This document shows positions 9,401-17,024 of a stretch of 64,000 nt of DNA, in pieces (position 1 is the first letter of the stretch; every line of letters begins with the position of its first letter). The notes beneath the pieces were generated by a model. That model made no database searches, was not told the origin of the DNA, and worked only from the letters and a program-made list of their open reading frames with translations. This DNA comes from Phenylobacterium sp. (GTDB lineage: Bacteria; Pseudomonadota; Alphaproteobacteria; Caulobacterales; Caulobacteraceae). The DNA lies in NCBI RefSeq assembly GCF_013911965.1, contig NZ_JACESE010000011.1:1-64000 (forward strand), in the 5' to 3' direction. Position numbers and translations under genes: made by a program.

Positions 9401-10753
9401 CCCGGCTGGCGGGCGGACGTCGCTATCCAGGGGCTCGGCCGTTCGCATCGGACCAACCAGGCGAGTGCGCCGCTGTTCTGCCCGGTGACCACGGACATCC
9501 ATGGCGAGAAGCGGTTCACCTCGACGATCTCGCGGCGGTTAGACAGCCTGGGCGCCCTGACCAAGGGGGAGCGGCGGACGGCGGGGCAGGGGCTCTTCCG
9601 CGCGGAGGACAACCTCGAAAGCCCCTGGGCGCACCGCGCGCTACAGGCCTTCTACGTCGCGCTGCACTGGGGCGACGTCGCCGCCATGGACCGGGAGACG
9701 TTCGAGCGGAAGACCGGCCTGCATCTGCTGGACGCCGAGGGCGCGCTGAAGGCGCCCGAGGACCTGCCGCCGATGAATACCTTCCTTAACCGCATGCTGG
9801 CGCTTCGCATCGAAGACCAGAACGCCCTCTTCGAGGCGTTCGAGTCGCTGCTGGCCGGCATCCTGGAGCGCGCTGCGGCCGCCGGGGCGCTTGACCGTGG
9901 TCTCGAGGACATTGACGCCGACGACGTCAGCATCCTGGCGGAGGAGGTGGTCCGTACCGACACCGCCACGGGCGCGGAGACCAAGCTGATCACCTTCGCG
10001 GTCCGCACGCGCCGGGAGCTCATGTCGGCCGACGAGGCGCTCGGCGGCCAGGACGCCGCCTCGCTGGCGTTCGCCGTCAACAGCAAATCCGGGCGCGCCG
10101 CCCTCGTGGTGCAGGGCTTGACCACGACCGACGATCAGGACCGGCTGGTCCCAGCCGTGCGGCTGCTTCGGCCGGAGAAGCGCTCGCTCCTCTCGCTCAA
10201 GAGCTTCGATGAGTCGGCGTGGGAGCCCGTGGACGAGGACGCCTGGCGCAAAGCTTGGGCGACGGAGATCGCCGAGGCCGACCCGTGGCGTACGCGCGAC
10301 CTCATTCTCGCCACCGGCCTGCTGCTGCCGGTGTGGAGCAGCCTGCCCGATCAGCGCACCCTCGTGCGGCGCCTGAAGGCGCCGGACGGCCGCCGCTGGC
10401 TCGGCCGGGTGCTGGAGCCGTCGGACGCGGCGAAGCTGAAGGTGGGGCTTGGCCTCAGCGACGTGGCGACCGCGGTCGGCGATGGCGCGAGCGCCGCACA
10501 GCTGGTGCTCCAAGAAAACACCTCCATTGCGTTGGCCGGCGGCCTTTGGCTGCGACGCGCCAAGGTCATGGATCGGTTCCGGCTGGAGATCGTCGGGGCC
10601 GCCGGACAGCGTTCGGTCTTCCAGGCGCTCGGCTGCTTCGTCGAGATCATCGCCTACACGCCGCGCGTCTTCGTGCCGGTGGACAAGCCGCAGGTGCTGA
10701 CCGCCGTCCTCGCCAAGTGGCCGCCGCAGACCCTGCTGAAGGCCGCCGCCTGA
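6500..10753 (+). CDS. Strawberry-notch-type helicase fused to an N6-adenine methyltransferase-like domain
   Basis: ATG at 6500 gives 1417 residues. Residues about 120-290 form a class I methyltransferase: VLEPSAGTGLIAILAE (SAM binding) and VLNPPFQHLE (NPPF catalytic motif, near residue 208). A superfamily 2 helicase domain follows: Walker A GDGTGCGKGRQ near residue 472, DEGHAMANA near 580, and a C-terminal helicase half with SDAGGTGRSYHADL and GLGRSHRTNQ. This is the bacterial strawberry-notch architecture common on plasmids and phages. The protein probably remodels or unwinds plasmid DNA, and may methylate it. No specificity domain is obvious. It is the largest gene of the window. Confidence 0.85.
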   Translation: MNAPLPLFGAAPAGDKAVNTLAAARALAAQLNRSRPLDRRHVAATLTTSFGGTDAEGAWLWRDAYDAVEAALVLQLRRLAPQLGRLEDAPAEIVALLANLTALAPTHTRRSEEQVALDQFSSPPVLAAVAVAAAQVRPGDRVLEPSAGTGLIAILAEACGVELTLNEIASHRTALLEGLFPAAARVSHDAVHLKDLLPAAGSFDAAVLNPPFQHLERHLHAAIDCLAIGGRMSAIVPARLFDDRAALEALQRRGQLVATLAFPPGAFAKHGTSVEVGLLVLDRAEAAGAAAPAVSFAETVAEAAVAATALPARPTAKPRAFRAASASALLAPRARPLAGPVNRLSFLGGSAPVAYATMPWTGEGRDVGLYQAFRVSRVNAPDTRPHPSPLVESAAMASVAPPAPTYRPVLPPRLVAEGLISDAQLETVIYAGEAHARTLPGWWTLGDAPHRLALAREDVPGAFQLRCGFMLGDGTGCGKGRQAAAVIADNMAQGRVRALWISKNDHLLEDARRDWTAIGGAAREITPQSAWKQGDAIRLDRGVLFTTYATLRQPGRGDKPSRLDQIIAWLGEDFDGAIVFDEGHAMANAAGGGKGGRGPKKASLQGMAGLALQNRLPQARVMYVSATGATTPENLAYAARLGLWGGPEAPFPTRDAFMDAVEKGGVAVMELIARELKALGLYIARSLSFEGVEYEAVRHVLTADDIAIWNAWADAYQVIHQNLRAALEAVGVTEDGKPKSGQAASAVMSAFEGAKLRFFGALLSGLKAPTLIAAVRDDLVQGRSAVVQIVSTHEAVMERRLAEIPPEEWNNLAVDLTPKDQALDYLMGAFPVTAMESIEDEDGNVTLRPLIVDGRPVLSQEALRLREALVSELACLPAVPGVLDALIEAFGPDQVAEITGRSRRIVTRDGRRVVERRSASAARAETDAFMSGRKRILVFSDAGGTGRSYHADLACANTQRRRHYLVEPGWRADVAIQGLGRSHRTNQASAPLFCPVTTDIHGEKRFTSTISRRLDSLGALTKGERRTAGQGLFRAEDNLESPWAHRALQAFYVALHWGDVAAMDRETFERKTGLHLLDAEGALKAPEDLPPMNTFLNRMLALRIEDQNALFEAFESLLAGILERAAAAGALDRGLEDIDADDVSILAEEVVRTDTATGAETKLITFAVRTRRELMSADEALGGQDAASLAFAVNSKSGRAALVVQGLTTTDDQDRLVPAVRLLRPEKRSLLSLKSFDESAWEPVDEDAWRKAWATEIAEADPWRTRDLILATGLLLPVWSSLPDQRTLVRRLKAPDGRRWLGRVLEPSDAAKLKVGLGLSDVATAVGDGASAAQLVLQENTSIALAGGLWLRRAKVMDRFRLEIVGAAGQRSVFQALGCFVEIIAYTPRVFVPVDKPQVLTAVLAKWPPQTLLKAAA

Positions 10754-10765
10754 GGACTCGCGCTG

Positions 10766-10798
10766 CCGCCGGGTTTGTTTGAACAAACATCCCGGCGG
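10766..10798. promoter_or_regulatory. Long hairpin containing a 16-bp palindrome
   Basis: Outer arms CCGCCGGG (10766-10773) and CCCGGCGG (10791-10798) flank the near-palindrome GTTTGTTTGAACAAAC (10773-10788). It lies 13 bp after the strawberry-notch stop and about 200 bp before ardC. Without a T-run it is a poor terminator. The inner 16-mer matches 14 of 16 positions of a palindrome upstream of the mobilisation genes (30868-30883), so it may be an operator for a shared regulator. Confidence 0.5.
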
Positions 10799-10887
10799 AG
10801 GCCTGCATCGCGGGGAACCAGATCTTCGCTTTTCGGTTCATCGCCGCGGCGGCGCCCTGTTGCGGCCGGCGCCGCCCCTACGACCCG

Positions 10888-10915
10888 CCCCCGGTCTGAC
10901 CCGCCGGGGGTTTTT
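10888..10915 (+). terminator. Intrinsic terminator upstream of ardC
   Basis: A 7-bp GC stem (10888-10894 pairs with 10904-10910) with a 9-nt loop is followed directly by five T residues (10911-10915). It would end the transcript from the strawberry-notch gene, leaving ardC to its own promoter. Confidence 0.65.
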
Positions 10916-10998
10916 CGTAGCCGCATGGCGAAAGGCGAGGGGAGGGCCCGGTCGGGCGAGCGCGGGATGGCCTGCGCGGACCTGCACGGAGCCCCCCG

Positions 10999-11886
10999 AT
11001 GTCCAATCCCCTCGAGCCCCTGATGGCCGACTTCATCGCGCGCATCGAACGCGGCGTGCCGCCGTGGCGCCAGCCCTGGGCCGGCGGCCGGGAGCCGTCC
11101 GCGCCGCTGCGGGCCGACGGCGAGCCGTTCAGCGGCAGCAACGCCTGGCTGCTCGCCTTCGTGGGCGCCGTGCGCGGCTACGCCTCCCCCTACTGGTTCA
11201 CCTTCCGCCAGGCGCTCGACATCGAAGCTCCGGTGCGCAAGGGCGAGCGCGGCGCGCCGGCCGTGCTCTACAAGACCCGCACGGTCGAGGGCGAAGCCGC
11301 CGCCTCCGACCAGCCGGGTGACGATGGGGCGCGCGTGCTGCGCTACCTGAAGGGCTACACGGTGTTCAACGCCGAGCAGCTCAGCGGCTGCCCGGACCGC
11401 TACCTCGCCGCGCCGGCGGTCGATCCCGTCGCCCGGGCGGCGGCGCGCAACCGGGTGCTGGACGCTGTGCCCGCGACGGTCGAGCTGGGCGGCGCGATGG
11501 CCGCCTATCTTCGTGATCGCGACGTGATCCGCCTGCCGCCGCCGGAGTCCTTCGTGAGCGTCGACGACTTCCTGGCCACCAAGGCGCACGAACAGCTGCA
11601 TTGGACGGGCGCCCCGCACCGGCTGAACCGGGTGTTCGGCCAGCGCTTCGGCGACGCCGCCTACGCCTTCGAAGAACTCGTGGCGGAGATCGGGGCCGCC
11701 GCGCTCGGCCTGCGGATCGGCCTCAGGCCCCAGCTGCTCGACAGCCACGCCGCCTACCTCGCCCACTGGGCGGGGATCCTGCGCGAGCGCCCGGGCGCGC
11801 TCCTGGAGGCCTCCGGTCACGCGCAGAAGGCGGTGGACTATCTGCTGGCGTTCAGCACGGCGGACGAGGCGCGGGCGGCCGCCTGA
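10999..11886 (+). CDS. ardC: ArdC-family antirestriction protein (ssDNA-binding domain plus zincin metallopeptidase)
   Basis: ATG at 10999 gives 295 residues. Residues 1-130 are the ArdC N-terminal ssDNA-binding domain (IERGVPPWRQPWAGG, the SGSNAWLL segment, GYTVFNAEQLSG). The C-terminal zincin domain has KAHEQLHWTG (HExxH) and the third-ligand helix AFEELVAEIGAA. ArdC proteins protect incoming single-stranded plasmid DNA from host restriction during conjugation. That fits its place in a region that also encodes SSB, DNA-modification enzymes and RadC. A G-rich leader (10931-10954) precedes the gene. Confidence 0.9.
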   Translation: MSNPLEPLMADFIARIERGVPPWRQPWAGGREPSAPLRADGEPFSGSNAWLLAFVGAVRGYASPYWFTFRQALDIEAPVRKGERGAPAVLYKTRTVEGEAAASDQPGDDGARVLRYLKGYTVFNAEQLSGCPDRYLAAPAVDPVARAAARNRVLDAVPATVELGGAMAAYLRDRDVIRLPPPESFVSVDDFLATKAHEQLHWTGAPHRLNRVFGQRFGDAAYAFEELVAEIGAAALGLRIGLRPQLLDSHAAYLAHWAGILRERPGALLEASGHAQKAVDYLLAFSTADEARAAA

Positions 11887-11893
11887 GCGGCCG

Positions 11894-11920
11894 GAGGGGA
11901 AAGGGAAGGGACGGGGGAGG
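11894..11920 (+). repeat. G-rich leader repeat (best copy of a family)
   Basis: A tract rich in GGGAGGG-like runs lies 40-75 nt before the start codon of many genes here. Copies by eye are at 1211-1227, 3299-3320, 4278-4292, 6418-6442, 10931-10954, 11894-11920, 14094-14110, 16999-17021 and 19415-19433. All are on the plus strand and usually begin just after the preceding stop. Most are followed by a strong Shine-Dalgarno. Function is unknown; a shared transcriptional or 5' leader element is possible. Confidence 0.45.
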
Positions 11921-11958
11921 CGCGCTCAGTTCCGGGCGCGCAAGCGGAGGCTCCTCCC

Positions 11959-12450
11959 ATGTCCGATCAAGCTTGGACCGACGACCGCGTGGATCGTCTG
12001 AAGTCCCTCTGGAACGACGGCCTCAGCGCCGCGCAGGTGGCCAAGGCGCTGGGCGGCGTCACACGCAACGCCGTCATCGGCAAGCTCCACCGCCTGAAGC
12101 TCACCGGGACCCGGCCGGCGACGCCGCGGCCGCCGCGGCCCACCTCATCGCGCCGGTCGCGCCCGCCCGCGCGCCTCCCGCGGCCGCGCCTGGCGCCGCC
12201 GCCGCCGGCGCCGGTCGTCGTCACGCCGGAAGGGCGGGGGCTCTTTCGCGCCTTCGCCGACCTGCCGCCGCGATGCTGCAAGTGGCCGATCGGCGATCCG
12301 CTCGGCCCGGACTTCAGCCTGTGCGGGTGCGCCACGGACGGGGGGCCGTATTGCCCCGGCCATCACCGCGCGGCCCACCAGCCGCGCAAGGCGCCCCCGA
12401 TCTCCGCCGATCCCCTGGTCCGCCGCGCGCTCGCCGGCGAGCGGGTTTGA
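11959..12450 (+). CDS. GcrA-family cell-cycle regulator, plasmid-encoded
   Basis: ATG at 11959 gives 163 residues. The N-terminus WTDDRVDRLKSLWNDGLSA continues into a helix-turn-helix with ALGGVTRNAVIGKLHRL, the signature of GcrA. A proline/arginine-rich linker (about 55-95) leads to a C-terminal Cys/His segment (CCKWPIGDP, CGCATDGGPYCPGHH). In Caulobacter, GcrA binds sigma-70 holoenzyme at CcrM-methylated GANTC promoters. A plasmid copy could tune either plasmid or host promoters to the cell cycle. The linker is longer than I would expect for the chromosomal protein, and the C-terminal pattern is kept. Confidence 0.87.
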   Translation: MSDQAWTDDRVDRLKSLWNDGLSAAQVAKALGGVTRNAVIGKLHRLKLTGTRPATPRPPRPTSSRRSRPPARLPRPRLAPPPPAPVVVTPEGRGLFRAFADLPPRCCKWPIGDPLGPDFSLCGCATDGGPYCPGHHRAAHQPRKAPPISADPLVRRALAGERV

Positions 12451-12461
12451 GGAGACGCGCC

Positions 12462-13061
12462 GTGGGATGGACCTACGCCTTCGAGCGCCCCGCCGACCCC
12501 AAGGCCGAGCTCAACGGTCTCCTGTCCTGGTCGGACGCCCGCGGGCGCCGCCGCGTGCTGGACTCCGCCATCGTGCGCCTGCGCGTCTACTACGCCGCGG
12601 TCGAGCACATAGCCCCGGACGGGACCCGGCAAGTCTGGGCCGCCGTCTTCCTGGTGGATTTCCGCCGCGGGGCCGACGGGCTGGCCTTCGGCTACAAGGA
12701 CATGACCGAGCACATGGGCCCGGTCGAAAGCGAATGCCCCGAGCGCATCCTGCGCCGTCTGACGCCGCTCTCCGACGCCGAGGATCCGCAAGGGTGGGCG
12801 CGGGCCTGGCGCGAGCGCTGCTGGGCGCACCTGACGGCCCGCCAGTCGCGGCGGCTGGTCGACGGCGCGCTGGTGAAGACGAAGGGGCCGTTCGTCCTGC
12901 CGAGCGGCGACTGCGATCTGTTCACCGCCGTGCGCTCGGGGCGGTCCTGGCGCTTCCGCGCCAGCACGGACGGGCGGCTCTATCGCTTGCGCGGCTACCA
13001 GAGCCACATCGAGCGCGTCGAGGCTGTCGCGCCGGCGCCGAACGCCGGAGCCCTGTCATGA
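12462..13061 (+). CDS. Conserved plasmid protein of unknown function (DUF6927-like)
   Basis: GTG at 12462 with a GGAG 8 nt upstream gives 199 residues beginning VGWTYAFERP. The protein is compact with many aromatic residues (FGYKDMTEHMGPVESECPE, SGRSWRFRASTDGRLYRL) and no membrane segment. The start resembles the MGW-initiated DUF6927 family found beside ArdC and strawberry-notch genes on alphaproteobacterial plasmids, but that family assignment is tentative. Its TGA overlaps the ATG of the RadC gene by 4 bp, indicating translational coupling in one operon with gcrA and radC. Confidence 0.7.
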   Translation: MGWTYAFERPADPKAELNGLLSWSDARGRRRVLDSAIVRLRVYYAAVEHIAPDGTRQVWAAVFLVDFRRGADGLAFGYKDMTEHMGPVESECPERILRRLTPLSDAEDPQGWARAWRERCWAHLTARQSRRLVDGALVKTKGPFVLPSGDCDLFTAVRSGRSWRFRASTDGRLYRLRGYQSHIERVEAVAPAPNAGALS

Positions 13062-13759
13062 CGGCCCCCGGTACGAACACGCTCTCCGAGGCGGCTCCGC
13101 GCTTCGCCGCGGCGCCGCCGGCCAGCCGGCCGCTGGCGGCCCTGGCGCCGCGGATCGACAGCTTGCCGGAGCATGAGACCCTGGCCCTGCTCCTGCGTCG
13201 GTCAGGGGCGGCGGACCCGGCCGCACTCAGCCACGCCTTGCTCGCCCGGTTCGGCTGCATGGCCCGGGTGCTGGGCGCCACCCTTCCGGAGCTGCTGCAG
13301 GTCGCCCCGCACGAGGTGGCCCTAGATCTGCAGCTGCTGCAGGAGGCGACCCGCCGCGTCGTCGAGTTCCCGATCCTGCGGCGCCCGCTCCTGAACTCCT
13401 TCGCCGCGGTCCAGGCCTATCTGCGGTGCCGCCTTGCTGGGCTTGCGCGAGAAGAGTTCCGGGTTCTGTTCCTCGACCGCGCCAACCAGCTCATCGCCGA
13501 CGAGCTGATGGGCGAGGGCACGGTGGATCACGCGCCGGTCTATCCGCGCGAGGTCGTGCGCCGAGCCCTGGAGCTCAACGCCAGCGGTTGCTGCCTCACC
13601 CACAACCACCCAACCGGCAATCCCGCCCCTTCGCAGGCCGATATCGTCGTGACCCGCCAGATCGTCGAAGCGGCGCGCGCGCTGAACATCGCCGTCCACG
13701 ACCACTTCCTGGTGGCCGGCGACGAGGTGGTTAGCTTTCGCGCCCAGGGGCTGATGTAG
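13058..13759 (+). CDS. radC: RadC/JAMM-domain protein
   Basis: ATG at 13058, overlapping the previous stop, gives 233 residues. An N-terminal helix-hairpin-helix-like segment (LPEHETLALLLRRSGAAD, LLARFGCMARVLGATLPEL) precedes the JAB1/MPN metalloprotease-like domain, which has the zinc motif HNHPTGNPAPSQAD near residues 181-194. RadC proteins are common on plasmids, phages and islands. Their biochemical role in recombination or anti-defence is still unsettled. Length and motif are typical of the family. Confidence 0.88.
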   Translation: MTAPGTNTLSEAAPRFAAAPPASRPLAALAPRIDSLPEHETLALLLRRSGAADPAALSHALLARFGCMARVLGATLPELLQVAPHEVALDLQLLQEATRRVVEFPILRRPLLNSFAAVQAYLRCRLAGLAREEFRVLFLDRANQLIADELMGEGTVDHAPVYPREVVRRALELNASGCCLTHNHPTGNPAPSQADIVVTRQIVEAARALNIAVHDHFLVAGDEVVSFRAQGLM

Positions 13760-13775
13760 GCCGGGGCGCTCGCGT

Positions 13776-14012
13776 TCAGACGATGAGCGGCGATACCAGG
13801 CGCTGGCGCGCCGGCGCCACCTCGCGCCAGCGCCCGTCGGGGTCCTGCTCCAGGACCTCGATCGGACGGCCGCGCACCTGGGCGACGGAGACGACGGCGA
13901 TCGCCGCGCCGACGGCCTGGGAGCGGTCGGCGAAGGCGCCGATGCGTCGGCGGGCGCAGCGCAGCGTCCAATGCCGTTCGCGGGGCACGAGGAAGTAGCG
14001 GACCTTCGCCAT
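13776..14012 (-). CDS. Small hypothetical protein, DUF2188-like
   Basis: ATG at 14012 on the minus strand gives 78 residues. The N-terminus (YFLVPRERHWTLRCARRR) and a central helix (FADRSQAVGAAIAVVSVAQ) recall short DUF2188-type proteins, which have a small beta-hairpin plus helix fold. No function is known. It is the only minus-strand gene between 1 kb and 22 kb, so it interrupts the plus-strand run and must have its own promoter in 14013-14158. Confidence 0.6.
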   Translation of the reverse strand: MAKVRYFLVPRERHWTLRCARRRIGAFADRSQAVGAAIAVVSVAQVRGRPIEVLEQDPDGRWREVAPARQRLVSPLIV

Positions 14013-14158
14013 GAGGCAGCTCCGGTGGAGGGTGGCTGAGCACTATAGTCCACACTCCGGGGCTCGCGGGCAAGCACAGCCGCAGCAAAGCGAACGGGAG
14101 GGACGGGGCGGGCAGCCGGTCGGGGGCGCAGGTCCTCCGAGGCGCCCGGAGGATTCCC

Positions 14159-15145
14159 ATGCGAATTGGTCATCATCGGCCGCCGGTGCTGGCGGCCTGG
14201 GGCGGTGGCCTCGACTCCACGGCGATGCTGGTGGAGCTGGTGAGCCGCGGCGAGCCCGTCGACCAGGTCCTGTTCGCCGACACAGGCGCCGAGAAGCTCG
14301 AGACCTACCGTTTCATCCCGCTGTTCCGGCGCTGGCTGAGCGAGCGGGGCGTGCCGTCGGAAGTCGTCCGCTACCAGCCGGCCCGCTTCAAGAACTGGCC
14401 GCCCTACCGAACCCTCACCGAAAACCTGCTGACCAACGGCACCTTGCCGAGCATCGCCTTCGGCCGGGGCACGTGTTCGCAGAAATGGAAGGTCGCGCCG
14501 CAGCACGCCTGGGCGAGACGGTGGCCGGCCGCCCAGGCGGCCTGGGCGCGCGGCCAGAAGGTGGTCAAGCTGATCGGCTTCGACTGCAGCCGCGCCGACG
14601 ACCGGCGCTACGCCGAGGCGGCGAAGCGGGACGATCCTCTCTACAGCCATCGCTATCCCCTGCGGGAATGGGGCTGGACGCGCGAGCACTGCGCCGCCCG
14701 CATCGAGCGGGAAGATCTGCCGACGCCGCCGAAGTCGGCGTGCTTCTTCTGCACCGCCTCGCGGCCGTCCGAGGTCCGGGACCTGCCGACGGCGCAGCTG
14801 CGCCAGATCGTTCTGATCGAGGCGCGCGCGCGGCCGCGCCTGCGCACCATCGAGGGCCTCTGGCGGAAAGCCGTCGCCGGCCGGCGCGGCGCGGAGGCCC
14901 GCCCGGGCTCGATGACCGCCTTCATCCGCAGCGAAGGCTTGCTGCCGCAGGACGAGGTCGACGCCATCGAGGCGCTGGCGCCTGACGCCCTGGTGCGTTG
15001 GCAGGGCCGCGCGGCCGAGCGCCCCGCCGAGCAGCGGCCCGAGATGCGGCAGTGGCTGCAGCTCTTCGACGAGACGGCGGGCCAGGCCTGGCGGCTCGAA
15101 GCCGCGCCGACCCTCTATGACGGCGTATCGGACGGGGCTCGGTGA
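14159..15145 (+). CDS. PP-loop ATPase, PAPS-reductase-like (first of a pair)
   Basis: ATG at 14159, preceded by GGAGG, gives 328 residues. The PP-loop is AAWGGGLDSTAML (residues about 12-24), a variant of SGGxDS. The rest has LFADTGAEKLETY, RGTCSQKWKVAPQ, LIGFDCSRADD and a C-x2-C pair in KSACFFCTASRP. The fold is that of adenine-nucleotide alpha-hydrolases such as PAPS reductase, DndC and tRNA thiolases. The cysteine pair suggests sulfur transfer or a metal site. It overlaps the second PP-loop gene by one base, so the two proteins are made together. The substrate is unknown; nucleic-acid modification is inferred from the DpdA- and Mom-like neighbours. Confidence 0.75.
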   Translation: MRIGHHRPPVLAAWGGGLDSTAMLVELVSRGEPVDQVLFADTGAEKLETYRFIPLFRRWLSERGVPSEVVRYQPARFKNWPPYRTLTENLLTNGTLPSIAFGRGTCSQKWKVAPQHAWARRWPAAQAAWARGQKVVKLIGFDCSRADDRRYAEAAKRDDPLYSHRYPLREWGWTREHCAARIEREDLPTPPKSACFFCTASRPSEVRDLPTAQLRQIVLIEARARPRLRTIEGLWRKAVAGRRGAEARPGSMTAFIRSEGLLPQDEVDAIEALAPDALVRWQGRAAERPAEQRPEMRQWLQLFDETAGQAWRLEAAPTLYDGVSDGAR

Positions 15146-16101
15146 TGCGCCCGGACCTGTCCCGTTACGACCGCGTGCTGGTGGCCTTCAGCGGCGGCAA
15201 GGACTCGCTCGCCGCCCTGCTGCATCTGCTGGACCTCGGCGTGCCGCCCGAGGGCATCGAGCTGCACCATCACGACGTCGACGGCGGCGAGGCGTTCATG
15301 GATTGGCCCTGCACCCCGGCCTACGCCCGCGCGCTCGGCGCAGCCTTCGGCGTCCCGGCCTATCTCTCCTGGCGGGCCGGCGGCTTCGCCGCCGAGCTCG
15401 GGCGCGACGGCGCGCCCACGGCCCCGGCATTGTTCGAAACGCCGGAGGGGCGGCTCGGCCGGGCTGGCGGGGAGGGCCCGCCGGGGGTGCGTGGCCGCTT
15501 CCCCCAGGTCTGCGCCGACCTGCGGCTACGCTGGTGCAGCAGCGCCTTGAAGATCGAGGTGATGGCGGCGCTGATCCGCAACCAGCCGCGGTTCCTGGCC
15601 GGCGAGACCCTGGTGGTGACCGGCGAGCGAGCCGAGGAAAGCCCCATGCGCGCCCGCTACGCGCCCTTCGGCCCGCACCGGACCGCGACCCGGCAGCGGC
15701 GGATCGACCACTGGCGGCCGGTGCTGTCCTGGCCGGAGGCCGAGGTGTGGGCGATCATCGCCCGCTATGGCGTGACCCCGCACCCGGCCTACGGCCTTGG
15801 GTGGTCGCGGGTGAGCTGTCGCAGCTGCATCTTCGGCTCGCCCAACCAATGGGCGACGCTCCGCGCCCTTTATCCCGAGGCGTTCCGGCGGATCGTAGAG
15901 CGGGAGGCGGCGAGCGGCCTGACGATCCAGCAGCACGCCAGCGTCTCCGAGCTTGCTGACCGCGGCCGGCCTTATGCGGCGGCGCTGGCGAACCCCGCGT
16001 TGGCGGCTCAGGCGGGCGCGACGACCTGGATCGCGCCGGTCTTCACCCGGCCCTGGCGGCTGCCGGCCGGGGCCTTCGGCGAGGCGGCCGGGCCGAACTG
16101 A
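15145..16101 (+). CDS. PP-loop ATPase, phosphoadenosine-phosphosulfate-reductase family (second of a pair)
   Basis: ATG at 15145 (an in-frame GTG lies just before) gives 318 residues. It has a canonical PP-loop LVAFSGGKDSLAALL (residues about 11-25), a CSSALKIEVM segment, TGERAEESPMRARY and a Cys pair in SCRSCIFGSPNQW. These are features of PAPS reductase/DndC-like sulfotransferases. It differs clearly from the PP-loop protein upstream, so the two are not recent duplicates. No DndA, DndD or DndE partner is visible nearby, so a classical phosphorothioate system is not supported. Confidence 0.8.
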   Translation: MRPDLSRYDRVLVAFSGGKDSLAALLHLLDLGVPPEGIELHHHDVDGGEAFMDWPCTPAYARALGAAFGVPAYLSWRAGGFAAELGRDGAPTAPALFETPEGRLGRAGGEGPPGVRGRFPQVCADLRLRWCSSALKIEVMAALIRNQPRFLAGETLVVTGERAEESPMRARYAPFGPHRTATRQRRIDHWRPVLSWPEAEVWAIIARYGVTPHPAYGLGWSRVSCRSCIFGSPNQWATLRALYPEAFRRIVEREAASGLTIQQHASVSELADRGRPYAAALANPALAAQAGATTWIAPVFTRPWRLPAGAFGEAAGPN

Positions 16102-16178
16102 GCGGGCGTCTCGCCGGCGTGGCCCGCTTGACCCGGCCCCTCCGGGCCATGCAGCTTCACCTGCAGGAGCCAGAACCC

Positions 16179-16370
16179 ATGCCCGAGCCGATGAACCTCA
16201 CCCTGTCCCTCTCCTCGGACGAAGCCTGGGCGCTGGCGCAGTTCGTGAAGCGCGCCGACCGCGAGACCGCCCGGCGACATGCAGGGGACGCGCAGGAGGC
16301 CGACCTCATCTTCGAGGCCTGGATCGCGCTACGGGCCGCCCTGGCCGAGGCGGGCGTCGCCCCGCGCTGA
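16179..16370 (+). CDS. Small hypothetical protein
   Basis: ATG at 16179 with AGGAG 9 nt upstream gives 63 residues (PEPMNLTLSLSSDEAWALAQ at the N-terminus, then a charged helix). The upstream ATG at 16149 lacks a comparable ribosome site. The pattern of a short beta strand followed by an amphipathic helix resembles small proteins seen in plasmid backbones. No function is recognised. Confidence 0.55.
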   Translation: MPEPMNLTLSLSSDEAWALAQFVKRADRETARRHAGDAQEADLIFEAWIALRAALAEAGVAPR

Positions 16371-16421
16371 CATCTGCGGCTTCAGTCTGGCGCCGCGGCG
16401 GGCGCGCCCTAGCTAGGGCTC

Positions 16422-17024
16422 ATGGACGAGCCTGACTTCCAGGTGCGGCCGGTCACCGCGGCGACCTGGCCCGACCTCGAGCGCCTGTTCGAAGGGCGCG
16501 GCGGACCCAAGTACTGCTGGTGCATGGCCTGGCGGCCGATGGCGAACCGCGCCTCGGCGCGCAACGCGGACCGAAAGGCGGCCCTGCAGGCGCGCCTGGC
16601 GGAGGGCGTGCCGATCGGCCTGATCGGCTACGTCGCCGGCGAGCCGGCCGCCTGGTGCTCCGTCGGCCCGCGCGAGCGCTTCACGCGGCTCCGGCCCGAC
16701 CAGGACCAGGCCGAGGCCGGGATCTGGGCGGTGACCTGCTTCTTCATCCGCCGCGAGCATCGCGGGCGCGGCCTCACCGGCAAGCTGCTGGAGGCCGCCG
16801 CCGACTACGCGCGGGCCCAGGGCGGAACGGTGCTCGAGGCCTACCCCGTCGATCCGGAGTCGCCGAGCTACCGCAACATGGGCTTTCGGTCGCTCTACGC
16901 GGACCACGGCTTTGAGGAGGTCGGCCGCGCCGGCTCGCGGCGGCACGTGGTGCGCCGGGCGCTCGCCGGCCCGCGGCCATCACACACGGCGTCACAAGGA
17001 GGAGGGGAGGGCGGCGCGGGGTGA
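16422..17024 (+). CDS. GNAT-family N-acetyltransferase
   Basis: ATG at 16422 gives 200 residues. The acetyl-CoA site is clear: VTCFFIRREHRGRGLTGKLL (motif A, RxxRGxG type) near residues 105-125, followed by AAADYARAQGG and a motif B-like GFRSLYADHGFEEV. The N-terminal part has an unusual CWCMAW cluster near residue 32. The length matches a single-domain GNAT. The substrate cannot be told from sequence. The last residues are glycine-rich because they run into the G-rich leader repeat of the next gene. Confidence 0.8.
   Translation: MDEPDFQVRPVTAATWPDLERLFEGRGGPKYCWCMAWRPMANRASARNADRKAALQARLAEGVPIGLIGYVAGEPAAWCSVGPRERFTRLRPDQDQAEAGIWAVTCFFIRREHRGRGLTGKLLEAAADYARAQGGTVLEAYPVDPESPSYRNMGFRSLYADHGFEEVGRAGSRRHVVRRALAGPRPSHTASQGGGEGGAG

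Noticed and set aside
7508-9502. 664-codon open frame on the minus strand
   Set aside because: Antisense to the strawberry-notch helicase, whose motifs are clear; composition typical of a shadow frame.
10773-10788. LexA box
   Set aside because: The palindrome contains GTTT...AAAC arms, but the alphaproteobacterial LexA site is GTTC-N7-GTTC, which it does not match.
14159-16101. Classical Dnd phosphorothioation operon
   Set aside because: PP-loop proteins recall DndC, but no DndA, DndB, DndD or DndE is present.
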